Assembly (NCBI RefSeq): GCF_002797675.1
Contig: NZ_PGEX01000001.1
Location: 2,542,001 to 2,606,000 of the forward strand
Reading direction: 5' to 3'
DNA: 64,000 nt
Origin: Hallerella succinigenes
GTDB taxonomy: Bacteria; Fibrobacterota; Fibrobacteria; Fibrobacterales; Fibrobacteraceae
The position numbers and the translations under genes are program-made. Within the stretch, counting starts at the first letter, position 1, and each line of letters starts with the position of its first letter. Below, in pieces: positions 9,521-18,352 of the stretch. Under the pieces are notes generated by a model, which had not been told where the DNA came from, searched no databases, and was given only the letters and a program-made list of their open reading frames with translations.

Positions 9521-10171
9521 TTATTCCCTTTTCAAACTGGAAGCTTCTTTTTCGATTTCTTCCTGACTAGGAACGGGAATGCCGTGGGCGTTCGCATAAG
9601 CTTTCAATGTGGAAAAATTCGTTTTCAGCAAAGCCAGCTGATCCGGCGCGATATTGGCAATCCAAGAAGCGTTAGTGATAATGTTCGCGATACTTCCTGC
9701 CTGCATGGCGTCAGCAGCGGACAGGTTTTGCTGAATATCCTTTGCATCTGTCACAACAGCAGGAACTTCCGTTGCTACGATTCCATCGTAGAAAATGGCA
9801 ATGCCCAAATGCAAGATGGCCGCGCCGATTTGCGCCTTGCCTTCCGCGCTCAATTCGCCGGCCTGTTCTAGTTCCTTGCTCAAATCGACTTCGTTGAGCA
9901 TCCCGATGGAGGATTCCAGTTTATCCTTATCGTCGTCTTCGCGAAGGTTTCCTGCTTCCGATTTGATGCGTTCGGCTTCGGTCTTGTTGCCGACTGCCAA
10001 TAAAGCACTTTCGTAAGCCACAACGCTTTCTCCCAATGCAAGGAAGAATTGCGCGGTGATATTGGTGCTGGTCGCTTCTAGACTTTTGATTTTAGGATTT
10101 CCGCCTCCCATAATACCGGCACAACCGGAAAGGATAAGAAATGCAGAAAATAATGCGATGAGTTTTTTCAT
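9521..10171 (-). CDS. Lipoprotein of unknown function
   Basis: A 216-residue lipoprotein with lipobox LILSGCAG (Cys 17). The mature part is almost entirely helical and Ala-rich, without a recognised domain. It sits between two genes with LPP20/FlgT-like pieces in a six-gene operon, suggesting a shared envelope complex, though no partner-binding motif can be named. Confidence 0.6.
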   Translation of the reverse strand: MKKLIALFSAFLILSGCAGIMGGGNPKIKSLEATSTNITAQFFLALGESVVAYESALLAVGNKTEAERIKSEAGNLREDDDKDKLESSIGMLNEVDLSKELEQAGELSAEGKAQIGAAILHLGIAIFYDGIVATEVPAVVTDAKDIQQNLSAADAMQAGSIANIITNASWIANIAPDQLALLKTNFSTLKAYANAHGIPVPSQEEIEKEASSLKRE

Positions 10172-10216
10172 GATGATGACTCCTGATTGGATTGTTGAAT
10201 GTGAAATTTTTGAAAC

Positions 10217-11875
10217 CTATTTTGTGAAAGTGAAAACGATTTTGCCGTTTTCGTCATTGGGACCGTCAAATTCGTCTTCGCTGAACCCCTTGGCATCTCC
10301 GATTGCCATAATGATGGCTTCGCCAAGATCGCTCTTGTTCCCCTTGTAAAGTAGCGTATAAGTTTGTACGCCTTTTGCTGGAGATGTTTGGGAGGAAATG
10401 GATGCGATGGATTTTAGGGCTTTCTCGAGAGGAAGTTTCTGCGAACGGGCTTTGGTCATATTGCGAATTTCAACCGTATATTGGCGGCCTTTTTCGGCGC
10501 GTTCCTGCCAAGTTTGCAAAGTCTGACTCGCCAAGGTTCTTGCTGCGACAACAGACGCTTTTTTAATCAGTTGAGCTTTCGCTTTGTCCACATTGGAATT
10601 GGAAACGGTGACGGTATTGGAATAGGAGGCGACCACATCTCCGGAGTTCACGTCGATGATTTCCGTTCCGATTTTTCCGGTCACTTCGATTTGACCGGTT
10701 GCTGCAGAACGCCCTTGTCCAAGAAGCATCACTTCGCCGCGCGCGACAAAGTTCGCCCCTTCATTTGCGGCCAAATCACGCACAGCGGATCGGTCATTGA
10801 TATTGATGCCTGTTTGCAGAGCGCTGGGGGCGACGGCGATTTCTCGTGCCCTGTCTGCGGCTTTCAAATCGAAGCCTTTTTCCTTGAACTCTTGCTGGAA
10901 TCCGTCGATGATGCTCATATCGGCAAATTTGGCGTATAGATTTTCGTCAATCTTGCCGGTCGTTACCGAGAGGGATGCCTGGGCATTGACTTCACTGGAA
11001 CCGCTGACTTTGCTTGCGCGGTCGCTTTGCCTGGTCGATCTGCCCTGAGCCGAGTAGGACGCGTTCATTCGGTCATTGGAATCATAGCCGCCGCTTCGAT
11101 TTTCATTGTAATCGGCGCTTGCTTGTGCGGAATAGTCGGCGTTCGCTCTTTGATGATGCTTTCCCCGATAAGAAACGGAACTCTCGTCGCCCTCCACATG
11201 GGCGGAACCATCTACAGCTCCGGAGTAGCTGCCGCTTGCGGAACCGGAATACCGTCCGTTGGCAGATACGGAAGAATTACGGCTAGAATTTCCGGCTCTG
11301 GAACTTTGACCGCGAACAGAAGCATCTACAGAGGCTTCATCGTTGGCATAAGTCGAAGATGCAGCGTTTCCAGAATAAGAGTTCTTAGAAGAAAGGCTTG
11401 CGTTGGATGTAACAGTAGTAAACACGCCCTTCTTTTCCCAGCTAGTCAATACAAACGCAATGGAAGGATTGTCCATTTTAGACTTCAGCTCTCCTACATA
11501 TTTCCGCAATTCTCCGGAAAGTCGATCTGTAGACACCACCGCTTCGATAGTCACTTCATAGAGCCCCTTGGATGAAAGGCCCCGTTTCAGAACTTTGTAA
11601 TTTACGATGAAGTCATTTGCTTTAGATAAAATTTCGAACTTCGCTTGATTGAGACTATTGGCATCAGAAAAATTAACGGAAGAGGATTGGCTTTTTATCC
11701 AAGTTCCCAAATTTTTTTCGACAGCATTGCTCAGCGCGCTTTGTAACGCATCTTCATAAGCTTCTTTCGTAGGCTTCTTTTCTGTAGCAAAACCGGTAAC
11801 GGTAACTTTTTGATCCTTTGCGGCAAAGCAAAAACCTAAAAGGCAAAGCAATAAAATAATCGATATTTTTTTCAT
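10217..11875 (-). CDS. Secreted FlgT/CsgG-like protein with Ser-rich insertion
   Basis: A 552-residue protein. ATG 11875 is chosen because AAAGGAG lies 6 nt upstream and the signal peptide MKKISIILLLCLLGFCFA begins there. Residues ~20-135 resemble an LPP20/FlgT N-terminal domain (VTGFATEKKPTKEAYEDALQ). Residues ~150-310 are a low-complexity Ser/Asn/Gly/Tyr-rich segment with repeated SYSG/SYSAQ-like units. Residues ~315-470 resemble a CsgG/FlgT middle domain (ADMSIIDGFQQEFKEKGFDL, NFVARGEVMLLGQGRS, EIIDVNSGDVVASY). A short C-terminal domain follows. The split of a folded protein by a long disordered spacer is unusual. Probable role: periplasmic scaffold of an envelope assembly. Confidence 0.6.
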   Translation of the reverse strand: MKKISIILLLCLLGFCFAAKDQKVTVTGFATEKKPTKEAYEDALQSALSNAVEKNLGTWIKSQSSSVNFSDANSLNQAKFEILSKANDFIVNYKVLKRGLSSKGLYEVTIEAVVSTDRLSGELRKYVGELKSKMDNPSIAFVLTSWEKKGVFTTVTSNASLSSKNSYSGNAASSTYANDEASVDASVRGQSSRAGNSSRNSSVSANGRYSGSASGSYSGAVDGSAHVEGDESSVSYRGKHHQRANADYSAQASADYNENRSGGYDSNDRMNASYSAQGRSTRQSDRASKVSGSSEVNAQASLSVTTGKIDENLYAKFADMSIIDGFQQEFKEKGFDLKAADRAREIAVAPSALQTGININDRSAVRDLAANEGANFVARGEVMLLGQGRSAATGQIEVTGKIGTEIIDVNSGDVVASYSNTVTVSNSNVDKAKAQLIKKASVVAARTLASQTLQTWQERAEKGRQYTVEIRNMTKARSQKLPLEKALKSIASISSQTSPAKGVQTYTLLYKGNKSDLGEAIIMAIGDAKGFSEDEFDGPNDENGKIVFTFTK

Positions 11876-11876
11876 A

Positions 11877-13127
11877 CTATTCTCCTTTTGTTGCAAGTTT
11901 TTTCACGCTGACATGAAGCAAATCCCTAAACACATCAATCTCTCGATGTTCCTGAGATTGGACGGTGACTTTTTTGCTTGTTGTGAATTCCTCTTCTTTG
12001 GCTTTTTGGTTATTAGTCTTGTTCGTTAGCCAAATTTTATAAGCCCAAATTTCTTCAATGGTGTTTTTCTTCACAACGCCGTTGGCGACTCCGCTAAAGC
12101 CCAAAGTTACCTTGTAACGCGCAGGAGCCATGACAAATTTTTCCATATCGCCGTCGGCACTGGCCAGAATCATTTCGGTATATCCCATGGAATTTTGCGT
12201 CCATTTAAGACCGCTGATGGGAGGGAGAACCGCTTTACCGCTTTCACTCAGAAAATCGGAATACCACTGGGCGATTTGCGCTTGGGTCGGTTCGTTTTGA
12301 AAAAGTTTGGCGGCTTTTTTGGATGTTATTTCCACATTGACCACTTGCCAGGTTTCCTCGCTGTATCCCTTCAGGTTTGACGCTTTTCCCTTGGCTTCAC
12401 CGACCGACGAAATCAATTCCTTGGCTCCGTTTTCTTCAAATTCCAAAGAGCCTTTTGCGTCAACGATGTATGCTTCAAAGTCTCCTTGCTCCGTGTTCAG
12501 GGTGACGCTTTGACCGATTTCCAGCCCTTTCTTCTTGAAATCCTTTACGCGGCACTCGCCCTCCGAACATTCTGTCGCTATTTCAATCTCGTCGATGCCG
12601 AGTTTCCGTACTCTTTTTGCGAAGCGATTCCGAATCAGCTCGTCTGCGATCTTTTTCGTCATCACCGCGCGATCGGGATCTTTTTCGCTGGTCGAAAGAG
12701 GCTTTTCGTTGGACATGTAGGAATTTAGCGGCAAGGCTGCCAAAATGGTATTGACAGTGCCGTTCTCCGTCTTTCTGCTTTGATAAAAGAGTACGCTGAA
12801 TCCCAGATTTTGCGTCGTCTTGGTTACCCCAAGCCGCTTAAAATGCTCTATTTGGAGGTCGTCCCGGGTTACAAGAATCGCCATGGAAAGAGGGTCTGCT
12901 GCCAGGTGTTTTGTCTCTTCGGCGTCGGTTTCCAATATCAGGTCGAATGGAAGGGAGTTAGATTCTTGCCACTTGGAAAAAATTTCAAAAAACATGGGCG
13001 CAAATAGCTTAATATTGCCAAGGCTTTTGTCTTCACTGACGGAATAAACTCCGGTATAGACAACCAAAGGCTTCGCAAAGGAGATTGCCGCGAAAAGCAG
13101 CAAGGGAAGCAAAAATTTCATAAGCAT
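11877..13127 (-). CDS. Secreted protein of unknown function, first gene of envelope cluster
   Basis: A 416-residue protein with a signal peptide (MLMKFLLPLLLFAAISFAK) and a ribosome site AAGGA upstream of ATG 13127. The mature protein starts with PLVVYTGVYSVSEDKSLG and contains a two-Cys segment (TECSEGECRVKDF, ~residue 190) followed by a beta-rich region; this recalls carbohydrate- or peptidoglycan-facing envelope proteins but matches no family I recognise. It is separated from the next gene by one base and leads the operon. Confidence 0.5.
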   Translation of the reverse strand: MLMKFLLPLLLFAAISFAKPLVVYTGVYSVSEDKSLGNIKLFAPMFFEIFSKWQESNSLPFDLILETDAEETKHLAADPLSMAILVTRDDLQIEHFKRLGVTKTTQNLGFSVLFYQSRKTENGTVNTILAALPLNSYMSNEKPLSTSEKDPDRAVMTKKIADELIRNRFAKRVRKLGIDEIEIATECSEGECRVKDFKKKGLEIGQSVTLNTEQGDFEAYIVDAKGSLEFEENGAKELISSVGEAKGKASNLKGYSEETWQVVNVEITSKKAAKLFQNEPTQAQIAQWYSDFLSESGKAVLPPISGLKWTQNSMGYTEMILASADGDMEKFVMAPARYKVTLGFSGVANGVVKKNTIEEIWAYKIWLTNKTNNQKAKEEEFTTSKKVTVQSQEHREIDVFRDLLHVSVKKLATKGE

Positions 13128-13298
13128 TGATTTCCTTTAAAATGGCTAGCGCTTAATGTAAGAAAAAAAAAAGATTTTCAAGAGTTTTTTTTAACATTCA
13201 AAAAAAAAGGCTTTTGGAATCCTTTTTTGGATTTGAACGGATTTTTTTGGGGCTCGTAATGAGGGAGACGACTACTTTTTGAATGGAATAGAAAGAAA

Positions 13299-13325
13299 AA
13301 GGCGAATGCCTAGGGCATCCGCCTT
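13299..13325 (-). terminator. Terminator of the glycosyltransferase gene
   Basis: On the minus strand AAGGCGGATGCC-cta-GGCATTCGCCTT is followed by TTTTTCTTTC, a strong Rho-independent terminator 23 nt beyond the stop codon at 13348. The rest of 13128-13298 is A/T-rich sequence without a gene; the promoter of the envelope operon should lie there. Confidence 0.8.
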
Positions 13326-13347
13326 GAAAACGAAAAGGGGAAGAATG

Positions 13348-14864
13348 CTACTTCGTGCTCTCTTTGTGAATGTTCAGCAAATTTTGGAAGTACTGGATAA
13401 AGCTCAATGCGCCCACAGCGAGGAAGCCGATTGCGTAGAGGGCGAGGAACGGACCGATGATGAACTTGCGGGCACCGATGTAAGCGAGAACACCCACGAT
13501 GCAGTAAACGCCGACTGCGATTTCGAGGATCGCGAGATACGGGAATTTTTGACGGAAGAAGGAGTGCTTCTTGCCACCGGTCTTCGGGGTGCGGACGAAA
13601 GAGCCTTTACGACCGAGAACCGCAGAGAACCATGCGCGGGTGTTGCTGACTGCGATACCGACGCCCATGGCCATCAGAGCTGGAAGAGAAAGCATGCGGG
13701 TTTTCCAACCGGTGTAGCCGGAGCAACGCTGAGCGACGAAGTAGAGGGTCGAAGGAGCGATGGCCGCGAGGAAGATGAATGCAAAACCGAGAGTGAAGAG
13801 CCAAGCCGGAATGTTCGTTACCGGGTCGTACCAGGCGAGGAGCGGATAAGCGGCGAGAGCGGTAAAGAGCATGCACGGGTGAATCGAGTAGTGCGTCGTG
13901 TGCAGGAAGGCTCCGAGCTTTTTGCGGAACGGAACGCCCTTTGCCTTGAAGACGAGCGGAAGATCTTTAATGGCGGTTTGAATGGAACCCTTTGCCCAGC
14001 GGAATTGCTGAGCCTTGAATGCGTTGATGTCGTCCGGAAGTTCGGCCGGAACGATCACATCGAATACGAACTTCATCTTCCAACCGGCGAGCTGGCTACG
14101 GTAAGAAAGGTCCATGTCTTCGGTCAGCGTATCGCCTTCCCAACCACCAGCGTCCACGATGGCCTGTTTACGCCAGACGCCTGCGGTACCGTTGAAGTTC
14201 ATGAAAAGATCGCCCCAACTACGGGCGGACTGTTCCACAACGAAGTGACCGTCGATACCGATCGACTGGGCAAGGGTAAGACCGGATTCGGAACGGTTCA
14301 AGTGTCCCCAGCGGCCCTGGACGAGACCGACGTTTTCATTCATGATCAGGTGCGGAATCGTCTTGAGGAGGAAGTCTTTCTGCGGGACGAAGTCGGCGTC
14401 GAAGATGGCGAGGTATTCGCCTTTGGCCACTTCCATACCGGCGGCAAGAGCGCCTGCCTTGAAGTCCTTACGGTTAGTACGGTGAATGAGCTTAATATCG
14501 AATCCTTCGGCCTGCTTTTCGGCAACCTTGCGCTTGGTGACTTCGTAACATTCATCGGTGGAGTCGTCCAAGACTTGAATTTCGTGTCGATCCTTCGGAT
14601 AGTCGATTGCGCAGACAGCGTCGATCAAACGTTCCACGCAGTTCGCTTCGTTGAAGACCGGAAGCTGGGTGGTGACCTGCGGCAAGTCTGCCATTTTATG
14701 ATCGCGGTAGAACTGAAGAAGGCTCTTGCGGTCCGCGAGACGAACGCGGCGGCTGTTCTTCAAAAAAGATAAATGCTCCAATAGCAGTTGAATCCGTAGA
14801 CGACAAGGCCAACACCGGCAATGACGTAGATGACAAAGAGGATATCAAGGATATATTGAGCCAT
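13348..14864 (-). CDS. Family 2 processive-type glycosyltransferase, frameshifted near the N-terminus
   Basis: A membrane glycosyltransferase of the cellulose-synthase/mannan-synthase type. Motifs from the cytosolic domain are all present: LPVFNEANCVE, LDDSTDE, DADFVPQ, TEDMDLSYR and QFRWAKGS (QxxRW), followed by three to four C-terminal membrane helices. The natural start is ATG 14864, which encodes a first membrane helix (MAQYILDILFVIYVIAGVGL), but that frame meets TGA right after a run of six T/A at 14765-14770. One more base in the run would join it to FLKNSRRVRLADRKS. Starting at ATG 14781 gives 477 residues but loses the first helix. Either a sequence error, true inactivation, or slippage; see findings. 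Confidence 0.75.
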
Positions 14865-14907
14865 AGTTTTAAAACCTTATGCATTTTTGGATGCTTGGCG
14901 CCAAATA

Positions 14908-14936
14908 TAGAAATGCAAAAACAATATTGCTATATT
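14908..14936 (+). promoter_or_regulatory. Probable promoter of the TusA-like gene
   Basis: A TATATT -10 (14931-14936) lies 17 nt after TAGAAA (14908-14913). Transcription from about 14943 would leave a very short leader carrying GAGG before GTG 14951. Confidence 0.4.
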
Positions 14937-14950
14937 CCATCGAGGATTTT

Positions 14951-15508
14951 GTGGCAAATATGGCGCAAGGTAAGCAAGAAATTTCTCCACTTGAAAAATG
15001 GTACGAAGCGGGTAAAAACGACCCGAAAATCGGGGCGTCCCTAAGGCTTTTGCTCGGGCACGCCCTAGTGGCGGTTTTTCGGAATAATCGCCCGGTTCTT
15101 TCCATTTTTTCGCCAGAAAAAGCCATTTCTTTGGCTCAGAGGCTACCTAAAGGAATACTTCCGGAAGCAATCGGAACCTGGCTTGCGCATCCCGAAAAGT
15201 ATGCAAAAGAAATTTTGCATTTTTGTGAAAAATCCAGGGAGTTGGAATTCCCGACGGAAATCGACCTTTCTGCCTTTTCGACGGGGGCGGTGGATATGCG
15301 CGGGGTACGTTGTCCGACGGGATCGGTGCGGGCGAGACTTGTGCTTGCCGGAATGGAACCAGGGGACTTGGTGACGTTCTGGATCGATGACGGGGAACCG
15401 ATTGAAAATGTGCCTCGCGCGATGGTCGAAGACGGAAATCACATCGTTTTTCGCGAAAAAAGAGAAAATTATTGGGAATTACGGGTGCAAAAACGGGAAA
15501 TAAAGTAG
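14951..15508 (+). CDS. TusA/SirA-like sulfurtransferase-domain protein
   Basis: A protein of about 185 residues. The start is ambiguous: GTG 14951 has GAGG 5 nt upstream, whereas ATG 14960 is also in frame (MAQGKQEISPLEKWYEAG). The C-terminal 75 residues match the TusA/SirA two-layer fold: VDMRGVRCPTGSVRARLVLA, GDLVTFWIDDGEPIENVPRAM, then a final beta strand. The sulfur-carrying Cys is kept, but the second Pro of the family CPxP is Gly (CPTG). The N-terminal ~110 residues are helical and not recognised; a fused helper domain in front of TusA is uncommon. A sulfur-carrier role is inferred. Confidence 0.65.
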   Translation: MANMAQGKQEISPLEKWYEAGKNDPKIGASLRLLLGHALVAVFRNNRPVLSIFSPEKAISLAQRLPKGILPEAIGTWLAHPEKYAKEILHFCEKSRELEFPTEIDLSAFSTGAVDMRGVRCPTGSVRARLVLAGMEPGDLVTFWIDDGEPIENVPRAMVEDGNHIVFREKRENYWELRVQKREIK

Positions 15509-15517
15509 TTTATTAAC

Positions 15518-16111
15518 GTGACGCACAGAATTCAAATAATCGGTGACGAATTGATGGGTGTGAACGGTGAAGCCGCATCCCTGTTTTCGGAGCTTCTTTT
15601 GTGCGAATACCCGACTCGTCCGATGCAATTTGCTATCGCCGGTTCGATTCGGTACCCGATTTCGACGGTCATCGCTCGAGCTCCTGGGGATATTTTTGGA
15701 AAGCACGCAGAACGCATTGTGTTGGGCCTTGGGTTGCACGAACTTCGTGCTGTTGCGGATGCGGACCAGGTTTTTACCCAGTATAAAATCCTTTTAGAAG
15801 AAATTCTTTCGAAAACGTCTTCGGTTCTGTACCTGTTGACCATTCCGCGCCAAGCGCTTCCAGAATGTGTGGCGGCGCTTGAAGCGTTTAACGAAAAAGT
15901 GTGTGCGATGGAAAACGGTGACCGCGTTCATGTTCTGGATTTTGCCTCGCATTTGGAAGATTTTGAAAAAGACCAACTGCAACGCGGAAAGTTTGCTCGC
16001 AGTCTTTACGATTCCAATCATCTCCCGACATCCCTTTGCCATGTATTGTTGGGACTTTTCATTGCACGACGAATTTATAATACACAGAAGGAGACCGAAA
16101 ATGGATTTTAG
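15518..16111 (+). CDS. SGNH-hydrolase-like protein with altered nucleophile
   Basis: A 197-residue protein starting at GTG 15518, 9 nt after the previous stop. The fold pattern is SGNH/GDSL: block I reads IIGDELMG, where the family has GDS, so the catalytic Ser is replaced by Glu. A middle block has GLGLHELRAV, and the C-terminal DSNHLP corresponds to the DxxH of block V. It may therefore be a non-catalytic relative or use other chemistry. It overlaps the next gene by 11 nt and is probably co-transcribed with the TusA-like gene. Confidence 0.5.
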   Translation: MTHRIQIIGDELMGVNGEAASLFSELLLCEYPTRPMQFAIAGSIRYPISTVIARAPGDIFGKHAERIVLGLGLHELRAVADADQVFTQYKILLEEILSKTSSVLYLLTIPRQALPECVAALEAFNEKVCAMENGDRVHVLDFASHLEDFEKDQLQRGKFARSLYDSNHLPTSLCHVLLGLFIARRIYNTQKETENGF

Positions 16112-16436
16112 CGATAAATTCTATGCGAAAAATGCTGCTTCTGCTCGTGCTTGGGCAGAAACCGACCCCCGAAAGAAAGCGCCTCGTCGTGAAGCTCGTA
16201 AACCTGCAGAACCGAAGATGGGTATCTGTGAAAAGTGCAAAAAGGAAGCTTTGGTGCGCGCCCACCGTTCCCGCGAAACCGATATGAAGGACGGAGCCGC
16301 GAGCTACGGAGTCGTGGTGCATTATTACTGCGAAGATTGCTACCCGAAGAGCCGTCGTGATACGCCGACCGAACCGCCTCTCTCTTCGAAGCAGGTGAAG
16401 AACCTTCTTCGCGGTGCAAAAAAGAATCTCCGCTAA
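16101..16436 (+). CDS. Small zinc-ribbon-type protein
   Basis: A 111-residue basic protein from ATG 16101, with a good ribosome site (agaaggaga). It has two Cys pairs (GICEKCKKE and YYCEDCYPK, about 33 residues apart) that could bind one zinc, flanked by Arg/Lys/Pro-rich tails typical of nucleic-acid contact. The function is unknown. It is the last gene of the three-gene unit before the terminator at 16467. Confidence 0.65.
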   Translation: MDFSDKFYAKNAASARAWAETDPRKKAPRREARKPAEPKMGICEKCKKEALVRAHRSRETDMKDGAASYGVVVHYYCEDCYPKSRRDTPTEPPLSSKQVKNLLRGAKKNLR

Positions 16437-16466
16437 GGCCAAATTCAGTTTCGTTTTGAAAAAGGA

Positions 16467-16498
16467 AAGGCTCGCGAATTTTGCGCGGGCCTTTTTCT
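16467..16498 (+). terminator. Intrinsic terminator
   Basis: AAGGCTCGCG-aatttt-GCGCGGGCCTT followed by TTTCTTT, with one wobble pair. It ends the 14951-16436 unit and faces the convergent sufD gene. Confidence 0.75.
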
Positions 16499-16523
16499 TT
16501 GGAACTTTTGAAAAGTCAAATGC

Positions 16524-17594
16524 TTACTTAGCAAGGACTTCGGACAGGACCTTGAACAGACGTTGTTTGCCCGGTTCAAAGGGATGTTCCGCAATCAGAT
16601 CCTTTGCAAAGGCACCGATGAGAAGCTCTTCGGCGTGCTTGCGGTCGATGCCGCGGCTTTGCAGGTAGTAAAGCGGTTCTTCTTCCAAGGTGCCGACCGT
16701 GTTGCCGTGAGAGCAGGCGACATCATCGTGAAAAATTTTGAGGGTCGGTTTGACGTGAACGCTCGCATCATCGGAAAGCAGCATCGTGTTGATGAGTTCC
16801 GAGGAATCGGTTCCTGAGCAGCCTTCGCCCGCGACAACGCCGCCGTCGTAATGGATTGCGGTTTCGTCGAATAAAAGGTTGCGAATGAACTGACGGCTTG
16901 AGCACTGTGCGGCATGGTGGAAAACACGAACGAAGTCGTGCTCGGCGGAGGTGCCGTGGAGAATGTTCAGTGCGCGGAAACCGAAGTCAGCGGCTTCGCC
17001 TTCGAGATAATCTTCGACGCTTGTGCGGCGCAGGGCGTCGCTGCGGTTCAAGTCGAGAATGTGAACCTTGGAGCCTTTTTTCTGGTGAATGCGGATCGTG
17101 CGGAACTTGAGTTCCTGCTTGTGACCGACTTCGGTCGAGAACAGTTCGAGTTCTGCATCTTCGTCGACGAAAAGGTCGATGCGCTCCGCGGAAAGTTCCC
17201 GTTCGATTTTATTTTCGAGAATTTCGAGGGAAACCTTGGCGCCTTTACCGATGCGGAAAACGGTGTGCGAATATTCGTCGTGCGCTTTGAGAATACCGTT
17301 CTCGGAAGCTCCGTCAGCGATGACTTTTACAAAGGACTTTGCACCGAGGGCAAGCGGGAGCAGTGCCGAGAAATCGGTTTCTTTTTCGATGCCAAAGTCG
17401 GCCGTGTGCAGGTTGTTTTCGGAAAGGCGCTCCACGTTGGATGCGTTGTCGATTTCGACGGGGAGTTCCTTGTTCGAGATGAATTCGAGGCTCTTGTAAG
17501 CGGCAAGATTCGAAGTGGGGAACTTGTACCAGTCTTCGACCTTGCGGCCCGGAAGACCGAGTTCCCGAATTCTTTCTAAGGCTTCTTTTTGCAT
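16524..17594 (-). CDS. sufD: FeS cluster assembly protein SufD
   Basis: A 356-residue SufD, a scaffold partner of the SufBCD complex that builds Fe-S clusters. It starts at ATG 17594 (MQKEALERIRELG), whose A overlaps the sufC stop (TAATG). It carries the N-terminal GRKVEDWYKFPTSNL signature and the C-terminal SufBD block (CSHGNTVGTLEEEPLYYLQSRGI, H near the CSHG), ending with EHPFEPG. It is shorter than E. coli SufD (423 residues), as often seen outside Proteobacteria. Translation is coupled to sufC. Confidence 0.9.
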   Translation of the reverse strand: MQKEALERIRELGLPGRKVEDWYKFPTSNLAAYKSLEFISNKELPVEIDNASNVERLSENNLHTADFGIEKETDFSALLPLALGAKSFVKVIADGASENGILKAHDEYSHTVFRIGKGAKVSLEILENKIERELSAERIDLFVDEDAELELFSTEVGHKQELKFRTIRIHQKKGSKVHILDLNRSDALRRTSVEDYLEGEAADFGFRALNILHGTSAEHDFVRVFHHAAQCSSRQFIRNLLFDETAIHYDGGVVAGEGCSGTDSSELINTMLLSDDASVHVKPTLKIFHDDVACSHGNTVGTLEEEPLYYLQSRGIDRKHAEELLIGAFAKDLIAEHPFEPGKQRLFKVLSEVLAK

Positions 17595-18340
17595 TAGGCG
17601 CCCTCGATCCAATCGTAACCGTCTTTTTCGAGTTTGAGTGCGAGTTCCGGACCGCCGCTCATCAAGATTTTGCCGTGCATCAGCACATGGATAAAGTCCG
17701 GCTTCACGAGATCGAGAATGCGTTCGTAGTGGGTCACGAGAATGACGGCGCGGTTTTGGTTGTGCAGATGGTTGATGCCGTTTGACACAATGCGGAGCGC
17801 GTCGATGTCAAGGCCCGAGTCCGTTTCGTCAAGGAAGGAGTACTTCGGCAGGAGCATTGCCATCTGGAGAATTTCGTTGCGTTTTTTTTCGCCACCGGAG
17901 AAGCCGTCGTTCAAACCACGTGTGCGGTAGCGGTCGTCCATTTCGAGAAGTGCCATCGCTTCGTTCAAGCGCTTCGAAAATTCTTCTTCGGAAATCGGAC
18001 CTTCTTTTAAGTAAGTGCGTTTGGAATCGACTGCCATGCGGAGGAATTCCACATTGGGAACGCCAGGAATTTCGATCGGGTACTGGGTGCTAGCGAAGAA
18101 ACCTTCGTTGGCACGTTCGTTCGGTTCGAGTTCCAAAAGATTCTTGCCGTCGAGTTCGACAGAGCCTTCATCGACCTGATAAGCCGGGTGACCGCTGATC
18201 ACTTTTGCAAGGGTACTTTTACCGGAACCGTTGATGCCCATGATGGCGTGGACTTCGCCGGGTTTGACATCGAGGTTAATTCCCTTGAGAATCTGAGTGC
18301 CGTCGAGCAGGCTTGCTTTAAGGTTTTTGATAGAAAGCAT
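17594..18340 (-). CDS. sufC: SufC ATPase
   Basis: A 248-residue ABC-type ATPase with Walker A GINGSGKSTLAK, signature FSGGEKKRNEILQMA and the SufC-specific DETDSGLDIDAL. This is the energy-providing subunit of SufBCD. sufB, which normally precedes sufC, is absent here: upstream is dnaG, 12 nt away. SufB and SufS must therefore be elsewhere in the genome. sufC is probably read from the dnaG transcript or from a promoter inside dnaG. Confidence 0.95.
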   Translation of the reverse strand: MLSIKNLKASLLDGTQILKGINLDVKPGEVHAIMGINGSGKSTLAKVISGHPAYQVDEGSVELDGKNLLELEPNERANEGFFASTQYPIEIPGVPNVEFLRMAVDSKRTYLKEGPISEEEFSKRLNEAMALLEMDDRYRTRGLNDGFSGGEKKRNEILQMAMLLPKYSFLDETDSGLDIDALRIVSNGINHLHNQNRAVILVTHYERILDLVKPDFIHVLMHGKILMSGGPELALKLEKDGYDWIEGA

Positions 18341-18352
18341 AGTGACTCCAAT

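Noticed and set aside
13279..14772. 497-codon plus-strand ORF over the glycosyltransferase
   Set aside because: The minus-strand glycosyltransferase has all catalytic motifs; the plus frame has none and begins in a terminator.
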